Origin: Pseudoalteromonas luteoviolacea NCIMB 1942
GTDB taxonomy: Bacteria; Pseudomonadota; Gammaproteobacteria; Enterobacterales; Alteromonadaceae
Assembly (NCBI RefSeq): GCF_001625595.1
Contig: NZ_AUXT01000186.1
Coordinates: forward strand, 1 to 56,607
Reading direction: 5' to 3'
DNA: 56,607 nt
The notes under the pieces: model-generated
The model's input: only the letters and a program-made list of their open reading frames with translations
Told to the model about the DNA's origin: nothing
Database searches by the model: none
Shown: piece after piece, positions 17,658-27,078 of the stretch
How the letters are laid out: every line of letters begins with the position of its first letter
Position numbering within the stretch: the stretch's first letter is position 1
Program-made: the position numbers and the translations under genes

Positions 17658-19710
17658 CTTTCTTCTCATTTTGTTGATGTAAGTAGTCTTCATATGTTGG
17701 TGGAAGTACCATCGCATCATTCCACTCAGGTAGTACCGGCGCATCTTCAAATGGCATTAAATCAATACCATCATCATACTTCTTCATCTGCTCATTACGG
17801 ATAAACTTGTACTTAGCATGACTCAATTCATTCATGCTACGGCTATCGCGTACAATCGTTGGACGGATAAATACCAGCAGGTTACGCTTACGCTTACTGG
17901 TATTAGTTGACTTGAATAAATGACCTAAGATAGGAATATCACCTAGTATTGGTACCTTTGACACACTCTCTTGTACGTCTTCATCAATTAGACCACCCAG
18001 AATCACCATGCCACCATCATCGGCAATGACGGTTGTGTTAATCGCACGTTTGTTTACTGAAATATCAACAGACGTTGCACCACTGACGCTCGAAACTTCT
18101 TGCTCGATGGTTAACTGAACCGCGGTACCATCATTGATTTGCGGTGTTACTTTCAGCTTGATACCGACTTCTTGACGGTCCACAGTCTGGAATGGGTTAG
18201 AGTTGTTATCACCTGCGGCAGAACCGGTAATAATTGGTATTTCTTGACCCACAATCATGGACGCTTCTTCATTGTCCATTGTGGTTACTGAAGGCGTCGC
18301 AAGAATGTTTGAATTAGTGTCCGTAGAAACCGCTTGAATAATTGCACCCCAGTCGTTTTTAACTACACCGGCTGCCAAGCCATTCACACCACCCAACAGC
18401 TTACCTAATGCATTTAAATCACCTTCAACTGTTTCTTCGAAGTCATTCAGCTGCGCATCATCACCGGTAACGGTTCTTTTAATGGTTTTGTCACGGGCTT
18501 GCTCTGCTGCAACAGCCAATGCGCCAACAGGTACCGTAGTACCATTATTGAATTGCAACATACCACCTTGTTCGGTGATCCACTGCAGACCAAAGTTGAT
18601 GCCATCGCCTTCAAGTACTTCAACAACAATTGCCTCAACCAGTACCTGAGCACGACGGACGTCTAGCTTTTCAATAACGTTTGCCAATGAACGCATCGTG
18701 TCTGGTTGCGCTGTGATAACTAATGAGTTTGAGTCCGCATGCGCTTCAATACTGGTTTCATTACGGTTACTGCTGCGTGAACGCGTAGATTTACCACCGC
18801 CCTGCGCTTCTTCTTGAAGTGTTTTGCTGACACCTTGAAGGACTTTTACTAAGTCTTCAGCTTTTGCATAGTTAAGATAAAATACTTGGGTATTGCCTTG
18901 GTTCTCAAGTTCATCGTCAAGGCGTCTAATCAGTTCAATCGCTTTAGTGCGCGCTTGGCTCTCACCACTTACAACCACACTATTAGTACGACCATCTGCG
19001 ACAATTTTAGGAATTAGGAATTCTGGTACTCGACCTTTGCCTGTGTCTTTATAGATTTTTTCAACAACCTGAACAACATCATCCGCTGTCGCATGCTTTA
19101 ACCTAACGATGTCTACACGCTGGTCACCAGCCTGATCAACAGACTGAATAATATTAACGAGACGGTTTACTGACGCTGCATGGCCTGTCAGCATCATGAC
19201 GTTGGCAGAATTAAAGTTTGTAACGTGGCCACCGTCTTTTTGGTCACTGAATTGACGGATCAGAGGGCCTAGCTCTTGTACCGATACGTTTTTAACTTCA
19301 ACAACACGCGTGATCATGACGTCGCCATCACCTTCGCTGTTATCATTAACCAAAGGTACATTCGATTTTTTAGCATCAGAGCTACGTACAACTTTCATAA
19401 TGCCATTTGGCATTTCTACGACAGAGTAACCGTAAACTTCTAACACACTTAAGAAGAACTGATAATACAGCTCTTCGTCCATCAGCTCGAAACTACGAAC
19501 ATTGATGTTACCGCGCACATTTGGGTCGATGATGATTGTTTTATTGAGTGTTTTACCTACGATGAGGATAAACTCATTTATATCGGTACCCTTGAAGTTG
19601 GCCGCATACTCAACAGCAGAAACAGACAATGACAAACCAGCCGCAAACAACAGAGCTGCATATTTAGCTAACCCTTTTCTGATTCTTGTGAGGTGTAGCT
19701 TTCTACCCAT
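17650..19710 (-). CDS. gspD: Type II secretion system secretin GspD
   Basis: This is the outer-membrane secretin channel (686 residues). It has a signal peptide (about 1-32, ending VSA), an N0 domain (about 34-110), N1 to N3 repeats (about 130-350) and the secretin domain (about 350-620) with [14 protein letters not shown] near its end. A C-terminal S-like region after about 630 would bind a pilotin if one exists. No pilotin gene is seen here. It lies 28 nt after gspC and overlaps gspE by 8 nt. Confidence 0.96.
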   Translation of the reverse strand: MGRKLHLTRIRKGLAKYAALLFAAGLSLSVSAVEYAANFKGTDINEFILIVGKTLNKTIIIDPNVRGNINVRSFELMDEELYYQFFLSVLEVYGYSVVEMPNGIMKVVRSSDAKKSNVPLVNDNSEGDGDVMITRVVEVKNVSVQELGPLIRQFSDQKDGGHVTNFNSANVMMLTGHAASVNRLVNIIQSVDQAGDQRVDIVRLKHATADDVVQVVEKIYKDTGKGRVPEFLIPKIVADGRTNSVVVSGESQARTKAIELIRRLDDELENQGNTQVFYLNYAKAEDLVKVLQGVSKTLQEEAQGGGKSTRSRSSNRNETSIEAHADSNSLVITAQPDTMRSLANVIEKLDVRRAQVLVEAIVVEVLEGDGINFGLQWITEQGGMLQFNNGTTVPVGALAVAAEQARDKTIKRTVTGDDAQLNDFEETVEGDLNALGKLLGGVNGLAAGVVKNDWGAIIQAVSTDTNSNILATPSVTTMDNEEASMIVGQEIPIITGSAAGDNNSNPFQTVDRQEVGIKLKVTPQINDGTAVQLTIEQEVSSVSGATSVDISVNKRAINTTVIADDGGMVILGGLIDEDVQESVSKVPILGDIPILGHLFKSTNTSKRKRNLLVFIRPTIVRDSRSMNELSHAKYKFIRNEQMKKYDDGIDLMPFEDAPVLPEWNDAMVLPPTYEDYLHQQNEKKDD

Positions 19711-19738
19711 TATTCTTAAACTCCAAAATTAGTGTCTT

Positions 19739-20635
19739 TTACAGGCTAAATTGCACATCTAAGATGCGACCATCTCGTTCAATAGTTATGTTAGCATCAG
19801 TGCTCTCTCTGAGCTCGTTCATTGCCGTCATAGCCTGTTTCATATCCGTGAGTTGGTAACCATTAATAGCAATGGCTAGATCGTTATTTTTTAGTCCCAT
19901 CTTTTTGAAAAGTTCAGGATCTTTACCAGGACGTAAACGATAGCCAACCAGTTGACCATTACGACGCTCTGGCGAAATTCTTATATAATCGAATAGTTTA
20001 CCCGGCTCATTAAGTAGTTCTTGGCGACGCTGTGCCAGCTCAGAGCGTGTGTTATCGCCAATTTTGCGCGCTTTAGGTTCTGAGTTACGCTTTGGCGTTG
20101 TTAGCATCGCAACCTGCTGAGTAAAGTCTATGCCGTCTAACATAAGCGTTTCAAAACGGCCGCTGACGTCTAAAATAACGCGATCCGGTAATACTTGTGC
20201 CAATTTTGCGCGCGTACCTTTTACTGCATCATGCACCAAATAAGTCTCTTGCCTACCCTGTGATTCTATAATAGCAAGGCCAGCCACATCATTTTGACTT
20301 ACCGCAACAATACCTGTCAGTCGCACATTTAGCTGAGTCTCTGGCGCATTGGAAATTACCGGTTTAGGTTTGTTCTCTGCCTTGGGTTTTTCATTTGCTT
20401 TGCCAAATATATTCTGTGTTAAAATAGAACTGCTGCTGACGGCTTGTTGAACGCTTTGAGAGTGAATTGGGTTTGTAGAAAGAAGTTTCGTTTCTGGCTT
20501 GGGCCAGAGCAGCCAAAATAACTGTGAAAGAAGAAAAGCAATATATACAACAGCCAAAAATACCACCGCACGACTCAGTTTCGCATGGGGCAAGCCTTGT
20601 ATTATTTTCTGTAACTGTTGTATCTGTAATTCCAT
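19739..20635 (-). CDS. gspC: Type II secretion system protein C
   Basis: This inner-membrane protein links the platform to the secretin. The 298 residues have a short cytoplasmic tail, one membrane helix (about 23-43), a periplasmic HR domain (about 100-190) that binds GspD N0, and a C-terminal PDZ-like domain (about 200-298) with RLRPGKDPELFKKMGLKNNDL. It is the first gene of the gsp operon, and its promoter must lie in the 264-nt gap shared with the divergent hslR gene. No clear promoter boxes could be picked there. Confidence 0.94.
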   Translation of the reverse strand: MELQIQQLQKIIQGLPHAKLSRAVVFLAVVYIAFLLSQLFWLLWPKPETKLLSTNPIHSQSVQQAVSSSSILTQNIFGKANEKPKAENKPKPVISNAPETQLNVRLTGIVAVSQNDVAGLAIIESQGRQETYLVHDAVKGTRAKLAQVLPDRVILDVSGRFETLMLDGIDFTQQVAMLTTPKRNSEPKARKIGDNTRSELAQRRQELLNEPGKLFDYIRISPERRNGQLVGYRLRPGKDPELFKKMGLKNNDLAIAINGYQLTDMKQAMTAMNELRESTDANITIERDGRILDVQFSL

Positions 20636-20899
20636 ATAAAATTTCTTTAATGAGACTTTTTCTTATTCTATTGAGCGCCTCAGTGTACCGTTTCAACCTC
20701 GATTCAACAAGCGCCCAAATATGAAACTTTAATTTAAATCGGTACAAGGTATGACACGATACAAATGAACACAACATTAACCGTTTGTTCAAACTTCTGT
20801 GAAGCGCCTTCCCTGCTTGCTATAGTGCTATGCTTTTTTTGGCGGTCAAAATATGATAAATTTTACCGCTTAGCAATATGCCAACATAGTTAATGAATT

Positions 20900-21310
20900 G
20901 TGACAAAAGTCAACCCAGAAAACAACCAAGATGATATGAAAGTCAGATTGGACAAGTGGCTTTGGGCCGCGCGATTTTACAAGACGCGTACAATTGCCCG
21001 CGAAATGATCCAAGGTGGTAAAGTTAAATATAACGGTCAGCGGTGCAAACCGAGCCGCCATGTCGATGTTGGTGCCAAGATTGAACTGGCACAGGGTCAC
21101 GATGAAAAACACATCACCGTTTTGAAGTTAATGGAAAAACGTCAAGCAGCGACGATTGCTCAAACTCTTTATGAAGAATCAGTAGAGAGTATTGAGAAAC
21201 GAACGCAAAATGCCATAGCTAGGAAAAACAATAGTTTTTTTGCCCCACGTCCGGAGCATAAGCCAGATAAAAAGCAACGCCGAGAGTTGCTTAAACTGAA
21301 ATCAAATTAG
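20900..21310 (+). CDS. hslR: Heat-shock protein 15, ribosome-associated (Hsp15)
   Basis: This small basic S4-domain RNA-binding protein recognises blocked 50S subunits carrying peptidyl-tRNA and helps recycle them. The S4 domain (about 14-75) contains VRLDKWLWAARFYKTR, and a Lys/Arg-rich tail follows. GTG 20900 gives 136 residues; ATG 20936 gives a 124-residue product starting MKVRLDKWLW. Neither has a clear ribosome site, so the start is uncertain. It precedes hslO by 10 nt, the same hslRO pairing as in E. coli. Confidence 0.92.
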   Translation: MTKVNPENNQDDMKVRLDKWLWAARFYKTRTIAREMIQGGKVKYNGQRCKPSRHVDVGAKIELAQGHDEKHITVLKLMEKRQAATIAQTLYEESVESIEKRTQNAIARKNNSFFAPRPEHKPDKKQRRELLKLKSN

Positions 21311-21320
21311 GGTCTCTTAG

Positions 21321-22166
21321 ATGAAACAAGATTTACTTCATCGCTATATTTTTGATGATCTCGATGTACGAGGCGAACTGGTACAGATCGAGCACACACT
21401 GAAAGACATCATTGCCGGCCACAATTACCCGGCAGAAGTTCAAACTTTACTTGGTGAGTTATTAGTCGCATCAAGTCTACTAACAGCAACATTAAAGTTT
21501 GAAGGTGACATCGCCGTTCAACTTCAAGGGGACGGACCGGTAAAGTATGCCGTTATTAATGGTAACCATCAGCAAAATATGCGTGGTATTGCACGTGTTG
21601 AAGGGCCAATTACGGGTTCCGGTATCAGCGACCTAATCGGCAAAGGTCATATGATCATAACTATCTCGCCAGAGAAAGGAGAACGATATCAGGGCGTCGT
21701 GCCACTGACTTCTGACTCTTTAGCAAAATGTCTTGAAGATTACTTTGTTCAATCTGAGCAACTTCAAACGCGCCTATGGTTTGCGACAGATATAAAGGAA
21801 GAGTCAGTCAAAGCCGCAGGCCTATTCCTGCAAGTACTGCCCGTAAATAAAGACAAATCGCAAAGCGACTTTGAACATTTAGAAGCAATCAGTGACACCA
21901 TTAAAGATGAAGAACTGCTAAAACTAGATGCACAAACGGTATTAACGCGCTTGTATCACGAAGACAACCCTAAGTTGTTTGAACCTCAAGCTGTAAACTT
22001 TGTGTGTGGGTGTAGTCGAGAAAAAACCATCAGTGCATTAGTAAATGTTGGGCAAGCAGCGTTACTGGAAGATATAGAGCAGCATGGTGAAGTCAAACTT
22101 AGCTGTCATTATTGCCTCACTGATTACCGCTTTTCTGAACAGGACATCAAGTCAATTTTTAATTAA
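21321..22166 (+). CDS. hslO: Redox-regulated chaperone Hsp33
   Basis: This cytoplasmic holdase is activated by oxidative unfolding. The 281 residues have the N-terminal substrate-binding domain and the C-terminal redox switch with zinc cysteines Cys229-X-Cys231 and Cys262-X-X-Cys265, spaced as in the family. It is the second gene of the hslR-hslO operon and is followed by a good terminator. Confidence 0.96.
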   Translation: MKQDLLHRYIFDDLDVRGELVQIEHTLKDIIAGHNYPAEVQTLLGELLVASSLLTATLKFEGDIAVQLQGDGPVKYAVINGNHQQNMRGIARVEGPITGSGISDLIGKGHMIITISPEKGERYQGVVPLTSDSLAKCLEDYFVQSEQLQTRLWFATDIKEESVKAAGLFLQVLPVNKDKSQSDFEHLEAISDTIKDEELLKLDAQTVLTRLYHEDNPKLFEPQAVNFVCGCSREKTISALVNVGQAALLEDIEQHGEVKLSCHYCLTDYRFSEQDIKSIFN

Positions 22167-22193
22167 ATAAGGTACATCTTGTTTAATTAAATG

Positions 22194-22218
22194 AAAGCCG
22201 CCATTTTGGCGGTTTTTT
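22194..22218 (+). terminator. Rho-independent terminator of hslR-hslO
   Basis: A GC-rich stem (GCCGCC at 22197-22202 with GGCGG at 22208-22212) and a short loop are followed by six T. It lies about 28 nt after the hslO stop and just before the palindromes of the pckA upstream region. Confidence 0.88.
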
Positions 22219-22229
22219 ATTGCATAAAT

Positions 22230-22277
22230 ATGATACCGGTGTCATTTAAAAGTAACTTTTCATGACACCGGTATCAT
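22230..22277. promoter_or_regulatory. Two palindromic operators upstream of pckA, forming a larger inverted repeat
   Basis: Two 16-bp sites, ATGATACCGGTGTCAT (22230-22245) and ATGACACCGGTATCAT (22262-22277), are exact reverse complements of each other and each is itself nearly palindromic around ACCGGT. Their centres are 32 bp apart, close to three helical turns. The 16 bp between them contain AAAAGT-A-ACTTTT, again self-complementary. The arrangement suggests a dimeric or tetrameric repressor, with the LacI/GalR type favoured by the central CCGG. The sites lie 150-197 nt before pckA. The regulator is unknown, and no convincing -35/-10 could be fixed nearby. Confidence 0.75.
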
Positions 22278-22426
22278 TGAAATTATTCACTTTTTTTGAC
22301 AAAAAATTGCAATTTCTCCCCCCTTTAGGGCTCGAATATCACAAATGCATCTGTTAGTATGAAATCAAGCTTTAGGTACTAAATAACCAGAGCTATCCCG
22401 TTCAATTCTCACATTTAGGTAAAAAC

Positions 22427-23965
22427 ATGACTTCAAGCGCTACTCGTTTTGTCGATTTAACTGCAGCTGAACTTGTCGAACACGCTATTTCGCGTGGTGA
22501 AGGGACTTTAGCAGCTAATGGAGCTTTTGTAGCAAAAACAGGCCGCCGCACAGGCCGTTCTCCAAACGACCGTTTTATCGTTAAAGAGCAAAGCACTGAA
22601 AATGATATCCAATGGGGCAACGTTAACCGTCCATTCGATGCGGAAAAGTTTGATGCGCTTTGGGCGCGTGTTGAAGCACACGCACACAGCAATGACCACT
22701 TTGTCTCTCACTTAGAAGTAGGTTCAGATCCAGAGCACTATCTACCAGTTGTGGTTACAACTGAAACTGCATGGCATCATATCTTTGCGAAGAACATGTT
22801 TATCGAACCTAGCAAGTATAATGCTGCTGATTTACCCCAATGGCAGGTAATGAATGTACCTTCATTTGTATGTGACCCTGAGCGTGATGGCACAAACAGT
22901 GATGGCACAGTTATTATCAACTTTGCAGAACGCAAAGTGCTAATCGCAGGTATGCATTACGCCGGTGAAATGAAGAAATCAATGTTCTCTGTGCAGAACT
23001 TCCTACTACCAGCTAAAGGTGTATTACCAATGCACTGTAGTGCAAACGTTGGTGAAGAAGGCGATACAACATTATTCTTCGGCCTTTCAGGTACTGGTAA
23101 AACGACTCTTTCTGCTGACCCTAAGCGTTTCCTTATCGGCGATGATGAGCACGGTTGGGCACCTGGCAGCGTATTCAATATTGAAGGTGGTTGTTACGCT
23201 AAATGTATCGACCTGTCTCAGAAGAATGAGCCAGTTATCTGGAATGCAATTAAGTTCGGTACAATTTTAGAAAACGTTGTACTTGATGAAAACCGCGTAC
23301 CAGACTTTGCAGATACGAGCCTAACGCAAAATACTCGTGCAGCATATCCGCTTGAGCACGTTGAAAAGCGTAAAGTTGAAAACCGTGCGGGTGAGCCTCG
23401 TGCAGTTGTGTTCTTAACATGTGACGTGAGTGGTGTTTTACCTCCTGTTTCTATCTTGTCAGAAGAAGCAGCAGCTTATCACTTTCTAAGTGGTTACACT
23501 GCAAAAGTAGGTTCAACAGAAATCGGCTCAACGTCAGACATCGAGTCAACATTTTCAACGTGTTTCGGTGCACCATTCTTCCCTCGTCCAGCAGGCGTTT
23601 ACGCAGAGCTTCTAATGAAGCGTGTCCGTGAGTTCGGCGCGAAGGTATACCTTGTAAACACAGGTTGGACTGGTGGTCCTTACGGCGTAGGTAAACGTTT
23701 CGATATCCCGACTACACGTGCTGTCATTGACGCTATCGTTAATGACACGCTTGAAGGCGTAGAAACTCAGCACATTGAAGCACTTAACCTAGACGTGCCA
23801 GTTGCTGTTGAAGGTGTTGATGAGAAGCTTCTTAACCCAATTAACACTTGGGAAGATAAAGAGAAGTACACAGAGTATGCTACAAAACTCGCAGCGGACT
23901 TTAAAGCTAACTTCGAAAAATACGATGTGTCTGACGCGATTAAGTCAGCCGGTCCTCGCGGTTAA
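22427..23965 (+). CDS. pckA: Phosphoenolpyruvate carboxykinase (ATP)
   Basis: It converts oxaloacetate and ATP to phosphoenolpyruvate and CO2, the entry step of gluconeogenesis. The 512 residues carry the kinase-1a P-loop [10 protein letters not shown] (219-228), the GDDEHGW motif (238-244) and the substrate-binding [10 protein letters not shown] near residue 41. It stands alone with its own terminator. A pair of palindromes 150-200 nt upstream suggests specific repression. The neighbours envZ-ompR and hslO match the E. coli gene order. Confidence 0.97.
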   Translation: MTSSATRFVDLTAAELVEHAISRGEGTLAANGAFVAKTGRRTGRSPNDRFIVKEQSTENDIQWGNVNRPFDAEKFDALWARVEAHAHSNDHFVSHLEVGSDPEHYLPVVVTTETAWHHIFAKNMFIEPSKYNAADLPQWQVMNVPSFVCDPERDGTNSDGTVIINFAERKVLIAGMHYAGEMKKSMFSVQNFLLPAKGVLPMHCSANVGEEGDTTLFFGLSGTGKTTLSADPKRFLIGDDEHGWAPGSVFNIEGGCYAKCIDLSQKNEPVIWNAIKFGTILENVVLDENRVPDFADTSLTQNTRAAYPLEHVEKRKVENRAGEPRAVVFLTCDVSGVLPPVSILSEEAAAYHFLSGYTAKVGSTEIGSTSDIESTFSTCFGAPFFPRPAGVYAELLMKRVREFGAKVYLVNTGWTGGPYGVGKRFDIPTTRAVIDAIVNDTLEGVETQHIEALNLDVPVAVEGVDEKLLNPINTWEDKEKYTEYATKLAADFKANFEKYDVSDAIKSAGPRG

Positions 23966-23992
23966 TAGCTAAACCCTATTCCTTTATCAAAG

Positions 23993-24017
23993 GCGCCCCT
24001 CGTTGGGCGTTTTTTTG
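23993..24017 (+). terminator. Rho-independent terminator of pckA
   Basis: A short GC stem (CGCCC with GGGCG) and a CTCGTT loop are followed by a run of seven T, 27 nt after the pckA stop. Confidence 0.85.
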
Positions 24018-24348
24018 TGCCGTTCTTTTTTATTTACCATGTGCCACCCCCAAATAATTGCAAAGTATAAATCTAACTAGGCTTTCCTATTATTAAATCA
24101 ATACACTCCGCCAAGGCCAGTAAAACACCCCGTGCCACCATATATGTCGCCAATAGATAGTACGTTGAAACTAAATAGATGGCTCAGCTATGCTCGCTAT
24201 TACGTCAACATTAAAGGCGGGATTGTTCTAAAAATAGAGAATATTAGGAGGAGTAGAGGGAGCAAATAAAATGCATTACGCATTATTAGTTTTTAAGCAG
24301 TACTTACAGCACTGACATCTCGACAGCGCTGTATTTTAAGCGTCGTTT
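24018..24348. other. Noncoding stretch between pckA and envZ
   Basis: About 330 nt lie between the pckA terminator and the envZ stop. It holds an open frame of 41 codons (24144-24269, plus strand) with no ribosome site, and a purine-rich AGGAGGAG that precedes only a 14-codon frame. Near envZ there is a hairpin (24306-24314 with 24324-24332) that pairs fully only as minus-strand RNA, using one G-U pair, so it could help end the ompR-envZ transcript; its T-tract is poor. I see no RNA gene or mobile element. Confidence 0.45.
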
Positions 24349-25650
24349 TTAGCCTTTTTTAGCGATTGGCAACCGTACTTCGGCACACAACCCACCACCT
24401 TTGCGGTTAGAGAGCGTAACCTGCCCTCCATGTGTGGTGACAATACGCTTTATGATAGCTAGGCCCAAACCGCTGCCCTCAGACCCCCTTGCTTGGTCTC
24501 CTTGTTTAAAAGGCTCAAACACAGACTCTAATTCCGATTCGGGTATACCTGGCCCTCTGTCTTTAACTTGTATTAGGGCCCACTTGTTATCGAGTAAACT
24601 CACCACTTCGATGTCTTCACTTGAGTAGCGAATGGCATTTTCAATCATATTGGTGATAACACGCTTAAGCGCCACAGTATTCATCAAAATAGGAGGTAAA
24701 CTCGGTGTCATTGTAAAGTTGATGACGCGCTTGTGCTGCTGCTCAGCATGAACAACCTCTTCCACTAAGACATTCACATCATCCAAATTCATTTCTCCGC
24801 TACTGTGATGGCGCAGATACTCAATAAATTGGTCGATGATGGCATTCATATCTTCGATATCGTCGATGATCCCCTCTTTGAGGTAATCTTCTTCGTCCGA
24901 CATCATTTCTGTCGCAAGCCTGATTCGAGTCAAAGGCGTTCGCAGATCGTGCGACACCCCAGCCATAATAAGCCGTCTGTCACTTTCCAGCGCAGCTATG
25001 CCTTTCGACATTTGGTTGAATGCTCTTGTTACTTCAATCACTTCTGTCGAGCCTTGCTCAACTAAGCGCATTGAAAAATCACCTGCTCCAACTCGACTTG
25101 CCGCAGTTTGTAGTGCCCGTAAAGGCCGGTTTAAATGGCGCGCGAAAAGCCACCCCCCCAACACACTCAAAAAACCGATACTAGACAAGTAAAATACCAA
25201 AAACTCGAGCTTGGTCTCAGAAAATCCAGATAGCGGAACTCTTACCCAGTAACCAGGGGCTTGAGGCGCTTCTACCCAATAAACCACGGGATCGCCTTGA
25301 CTAATACGCACCCTAGCAGAGCCGTTTAACTGCTCGGACATGCTACGCGACAAAAGGTTATACTCTCTCGCTTGCCCTAGGCCGTTACGGTAAGCCTCTT
25401 TTTGAGACATCACATCGATACCAGTGATCTCGAAAAATTTTTTGGATAATTCCGAGTCGACTTCAACCCCCTCTTCCCAATCAATGAACACAGTTTTGAC
25501 CTGCTTGGCCAACATCAGATTTACTTGTTCAAAGGTTGGTTTGAACACGTACAGCGTAACAGTGATATAAGACACTATCTGATTAATCAACAATAACGCT
25601 GCAACGAAAAAGACCGTTTGGCCAAATGCACTACGCGGAAAAATGCCCAT
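24349..25650 (-). CDS. envZ: Osmosensing sensor histidine kinase EnvZ
   Basis: This inner-membrane kinase/phosphatase acts on OmpR. The 433 residues contain a first membrane helix (about 13-35), a periplasmic domain (about 36-148), a second helix (about 150-170), HAMP (about 171-222) and the DHp box [20 protein letters not shown] with phospho-His234, identical to the E. coli motif. The catalytic ATPase domain follows with N, G1 and G2 boxes ([25 protein letters not shown]). The start shares a base with the stop of ompR. Confidence 0.95.
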   Translation of the reverse strand: MGIFPRSAFGQTVFFVAALLLINQIVSYITVTLYVFKPTFEQVNLMLAKQVKTVFIDWEEGVEVDSELSKKFFEITGIDVMSQKEAYRNGLGQAREYNLLSRSMSEQLNGSARVRISQGDPVVYWVEAPQAPGYWVRVPLSGFSETKLEFLVFYLSSIGFLSVLGGWLFARHLNRPLRALQTAASRVGAGDFSMRLVEQGSTEVIEVTRAFNQMSKGIAALESDRRLIMAGVSHDLRTPLTRIRLATEMMSDEEDYLKEGIIDDIEDMNAIIDQFIEYLRHHSSGEMNLDDVNVLVEEVVHAEQQHKRVINFTMTPSLPPILMNTVALKRVITNMIENAIRYSSEDIEVVSLLDNKWALIQVKDRGPGIPESELESVFEPFKQGDQARGSEGSGLGLAIIKRIVTTHGGQVTLSNRKGGGLCAEVRLPIAKKG

Positions 25651-26369
25651 TACTTCTCGCCATCAGGCACAAACACGTAGCCCAAACCCCAAACAGTTTG
25701 AATATATCTTGGGTTAGACGCATCTTCTTCGATCATGCGACGTAGTCGAGACACCTGCACATCGATGCTCCGCTCTAACGCACTATAGTCTCGTCCACGA
25801 GCCAAATTCATTAGTTTATCTCGGCTCAAAGGCTCTCTCGGGTGACTAACCAACGCTTTTAATACTGCAAACTCCCCACTGGTCAATGCAATGGTTTCAT
25901 CTCCCTTTTGCATTTCTCGGGTCGCAAGGTTCAGCCGGAAGATACCAAACTCGACTTCATTTTCTTGAGTCGCAGGTGCGCCCGGTACTTCTTTGGTTTT
26001 TCTTCTTAACACGGCCTTTATGCGTGCAAGCAACTCTCTTGGGTTAAATGGTTTAGGCAAGTAATCGTCTGCCCCTAATTCAAGACCAATAATACGATCA
26101 ACCTCATCGCCTTTCGCAGTGAGCATCACAATGGGGATTTCATTTTCTTTTTGACGTAAACGCCGACAAATAGACAAACCATCTTCACCTGGTAACATTA
26201 AATCCAGCACCATTAAGTGAAAGTTTTCGCGTTCTAACAGCCTGTCCATTTGCTCTGCATTCGCAGCACTTCTTACAATGAAGCCCTGCTCAACGAGATA
26301 ACGCTCTAACAAACTGCGTAATCTCATATCGTCATCAACTACGAGCACTTTGGTGGTTTCATTTCCCAT
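25650..26369 (-). CDS. ompR: Response regulator OmpR
   Basis: This DNA-binding response regulator controls porin and envelope genes in enterobacteria. The 239 residues comprise a receiver domain (about 6-120) with acidic pocket Asp12-13, phospho-acceptor Asp56 in [11 protein letters not shown] and the Lys of PKPF near 107. A winged-helix effector domain (about 140-236) follows, with [17 protein letters not shown]. It is transcribed with envZ (one-base overlap) and divergently from greB across a 149-nt gap. Confidence 0.96.
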   Translation of the reverse strand: MGNETTKVLVVDDDMRLRSLLERYLVEQGFIVRSAANAEQMDRLLERENFHLMVLDLMLPGEDGLSICRRLRQKENEIPIVMLTAKGDEVDRIIGLELGADDYLPKPFNPRELLARIKAVLRRKTKEVPGAPATQENEVEFGIFRLNLATREMQKGDETIALTSGEFAVLKALVSHPREPLSRDKLMNLARGRDYSALERSIDVQVSRLRRMIEEDASNPRYIQTVWGLGYVFVPDGEK

Positions 26370-26518
26370 ATGATTCTTCTTTTTATCTCTATACTATTGC
26401 TTAAATATAATTGAAATTTAGCCGCTTAGACACCATAACATAAACATTAGATTGTTACTGAAAGTTACAATTACTCGGAACATATGTACCTAAATAGGGT
26501 TTATAGATACAGCACACT

Positions 26519-26992
26519 ATGAAAACTAACTTGATCACGCCTGAAGGTTATCGAAAACTACAACAAGAGCATGACCACCTCTGGTTCGAAAAGCGCCCTG
26601 AAATTACTAAAATAGTAAACTGGGCTGCAAGTCTTGGCGATCGCTCCGAGAATGCGGACTACACATTCAACAAACGATTATTAAGACAAATAGATCGACG
26701 TGTTAGATATTTACGCAAGCGCTTACCTGACTTAAAAGTCATTGAGTACAACCCTCAACAAGCTGGCAAAGTGTATTTTGGTGCGTGGGTAGAAATAGAA
26801 AATGATGACGGTGAAACTAAGTACTTTAGGATTGTCGGTCCAGATGAAATATATGAGCGCAATGACTATATTTCTATAGACTCCCCCATGGCTAGAGCTT
26901 TATTAGGGAAAGCGGTTGACGACGATTTTACTGTAAAAACACCCGAGGGCGAAGCCCAATGGTATATCAATCGAATTGAATATCAGGCCTGA
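26519..26992 (+). CDS. greB: Transcription elongation factor GreB
   Basis: It stimulates transcript cleavage by backtracked RNA polymerase. The 157 residues comprise an N-terminal coiled coil (about 8-78), with the tip acidic residues in LGDRSENADY that act at the polymerase active site, and a C-terminal FKBP-like domain. The patch of basic residues LLRQIDRRVRYLRKRL is typical of GreB rather than GreA. It is divergent from ompR and followed by tex, the E. coli order. Confidence 0.95.
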   Translation: MKTNLITPEGYRKLQQEHDHLWFEKRPEITKIVNWAASLGDRSENADYTFNKRLLRQIDRRVRYLRKRLPDLKVIEYNPQQAGKVYFGAWVEIENDDGETKYFRIVGPDEIYERNDYISIDSPMARALLGKAVDDDFTVKTPEGEAQWYINRIEYQA

Positions 26993-27078
26993 TCATACGT
27001 ACTCAAATATGATATGATATCGCCCTAAAGTTTAATTGAATTTTTAGCGTAGCTAATTGAACATTATAAGGATTTTGC

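Noticed and set aside
20636..20899. Heat-shock (sigma-32) promoter for hslR
   Set aside because: No convincing CTTGAA and CCCCAT pair with correct spacing in the gap.
22296..22330. Perfect TTGACA upstream of pckA
   Set aside because: No acceptable -10 at 16-18 bp; the spacer runs into a C tract. Not called as a promoter.
24271..24315. 14-codon frame after a strong AGGAGGAG in the pckA-envZ gap
   Set aside because: Too short, ends in a hairpin region, and nothing supports translation.
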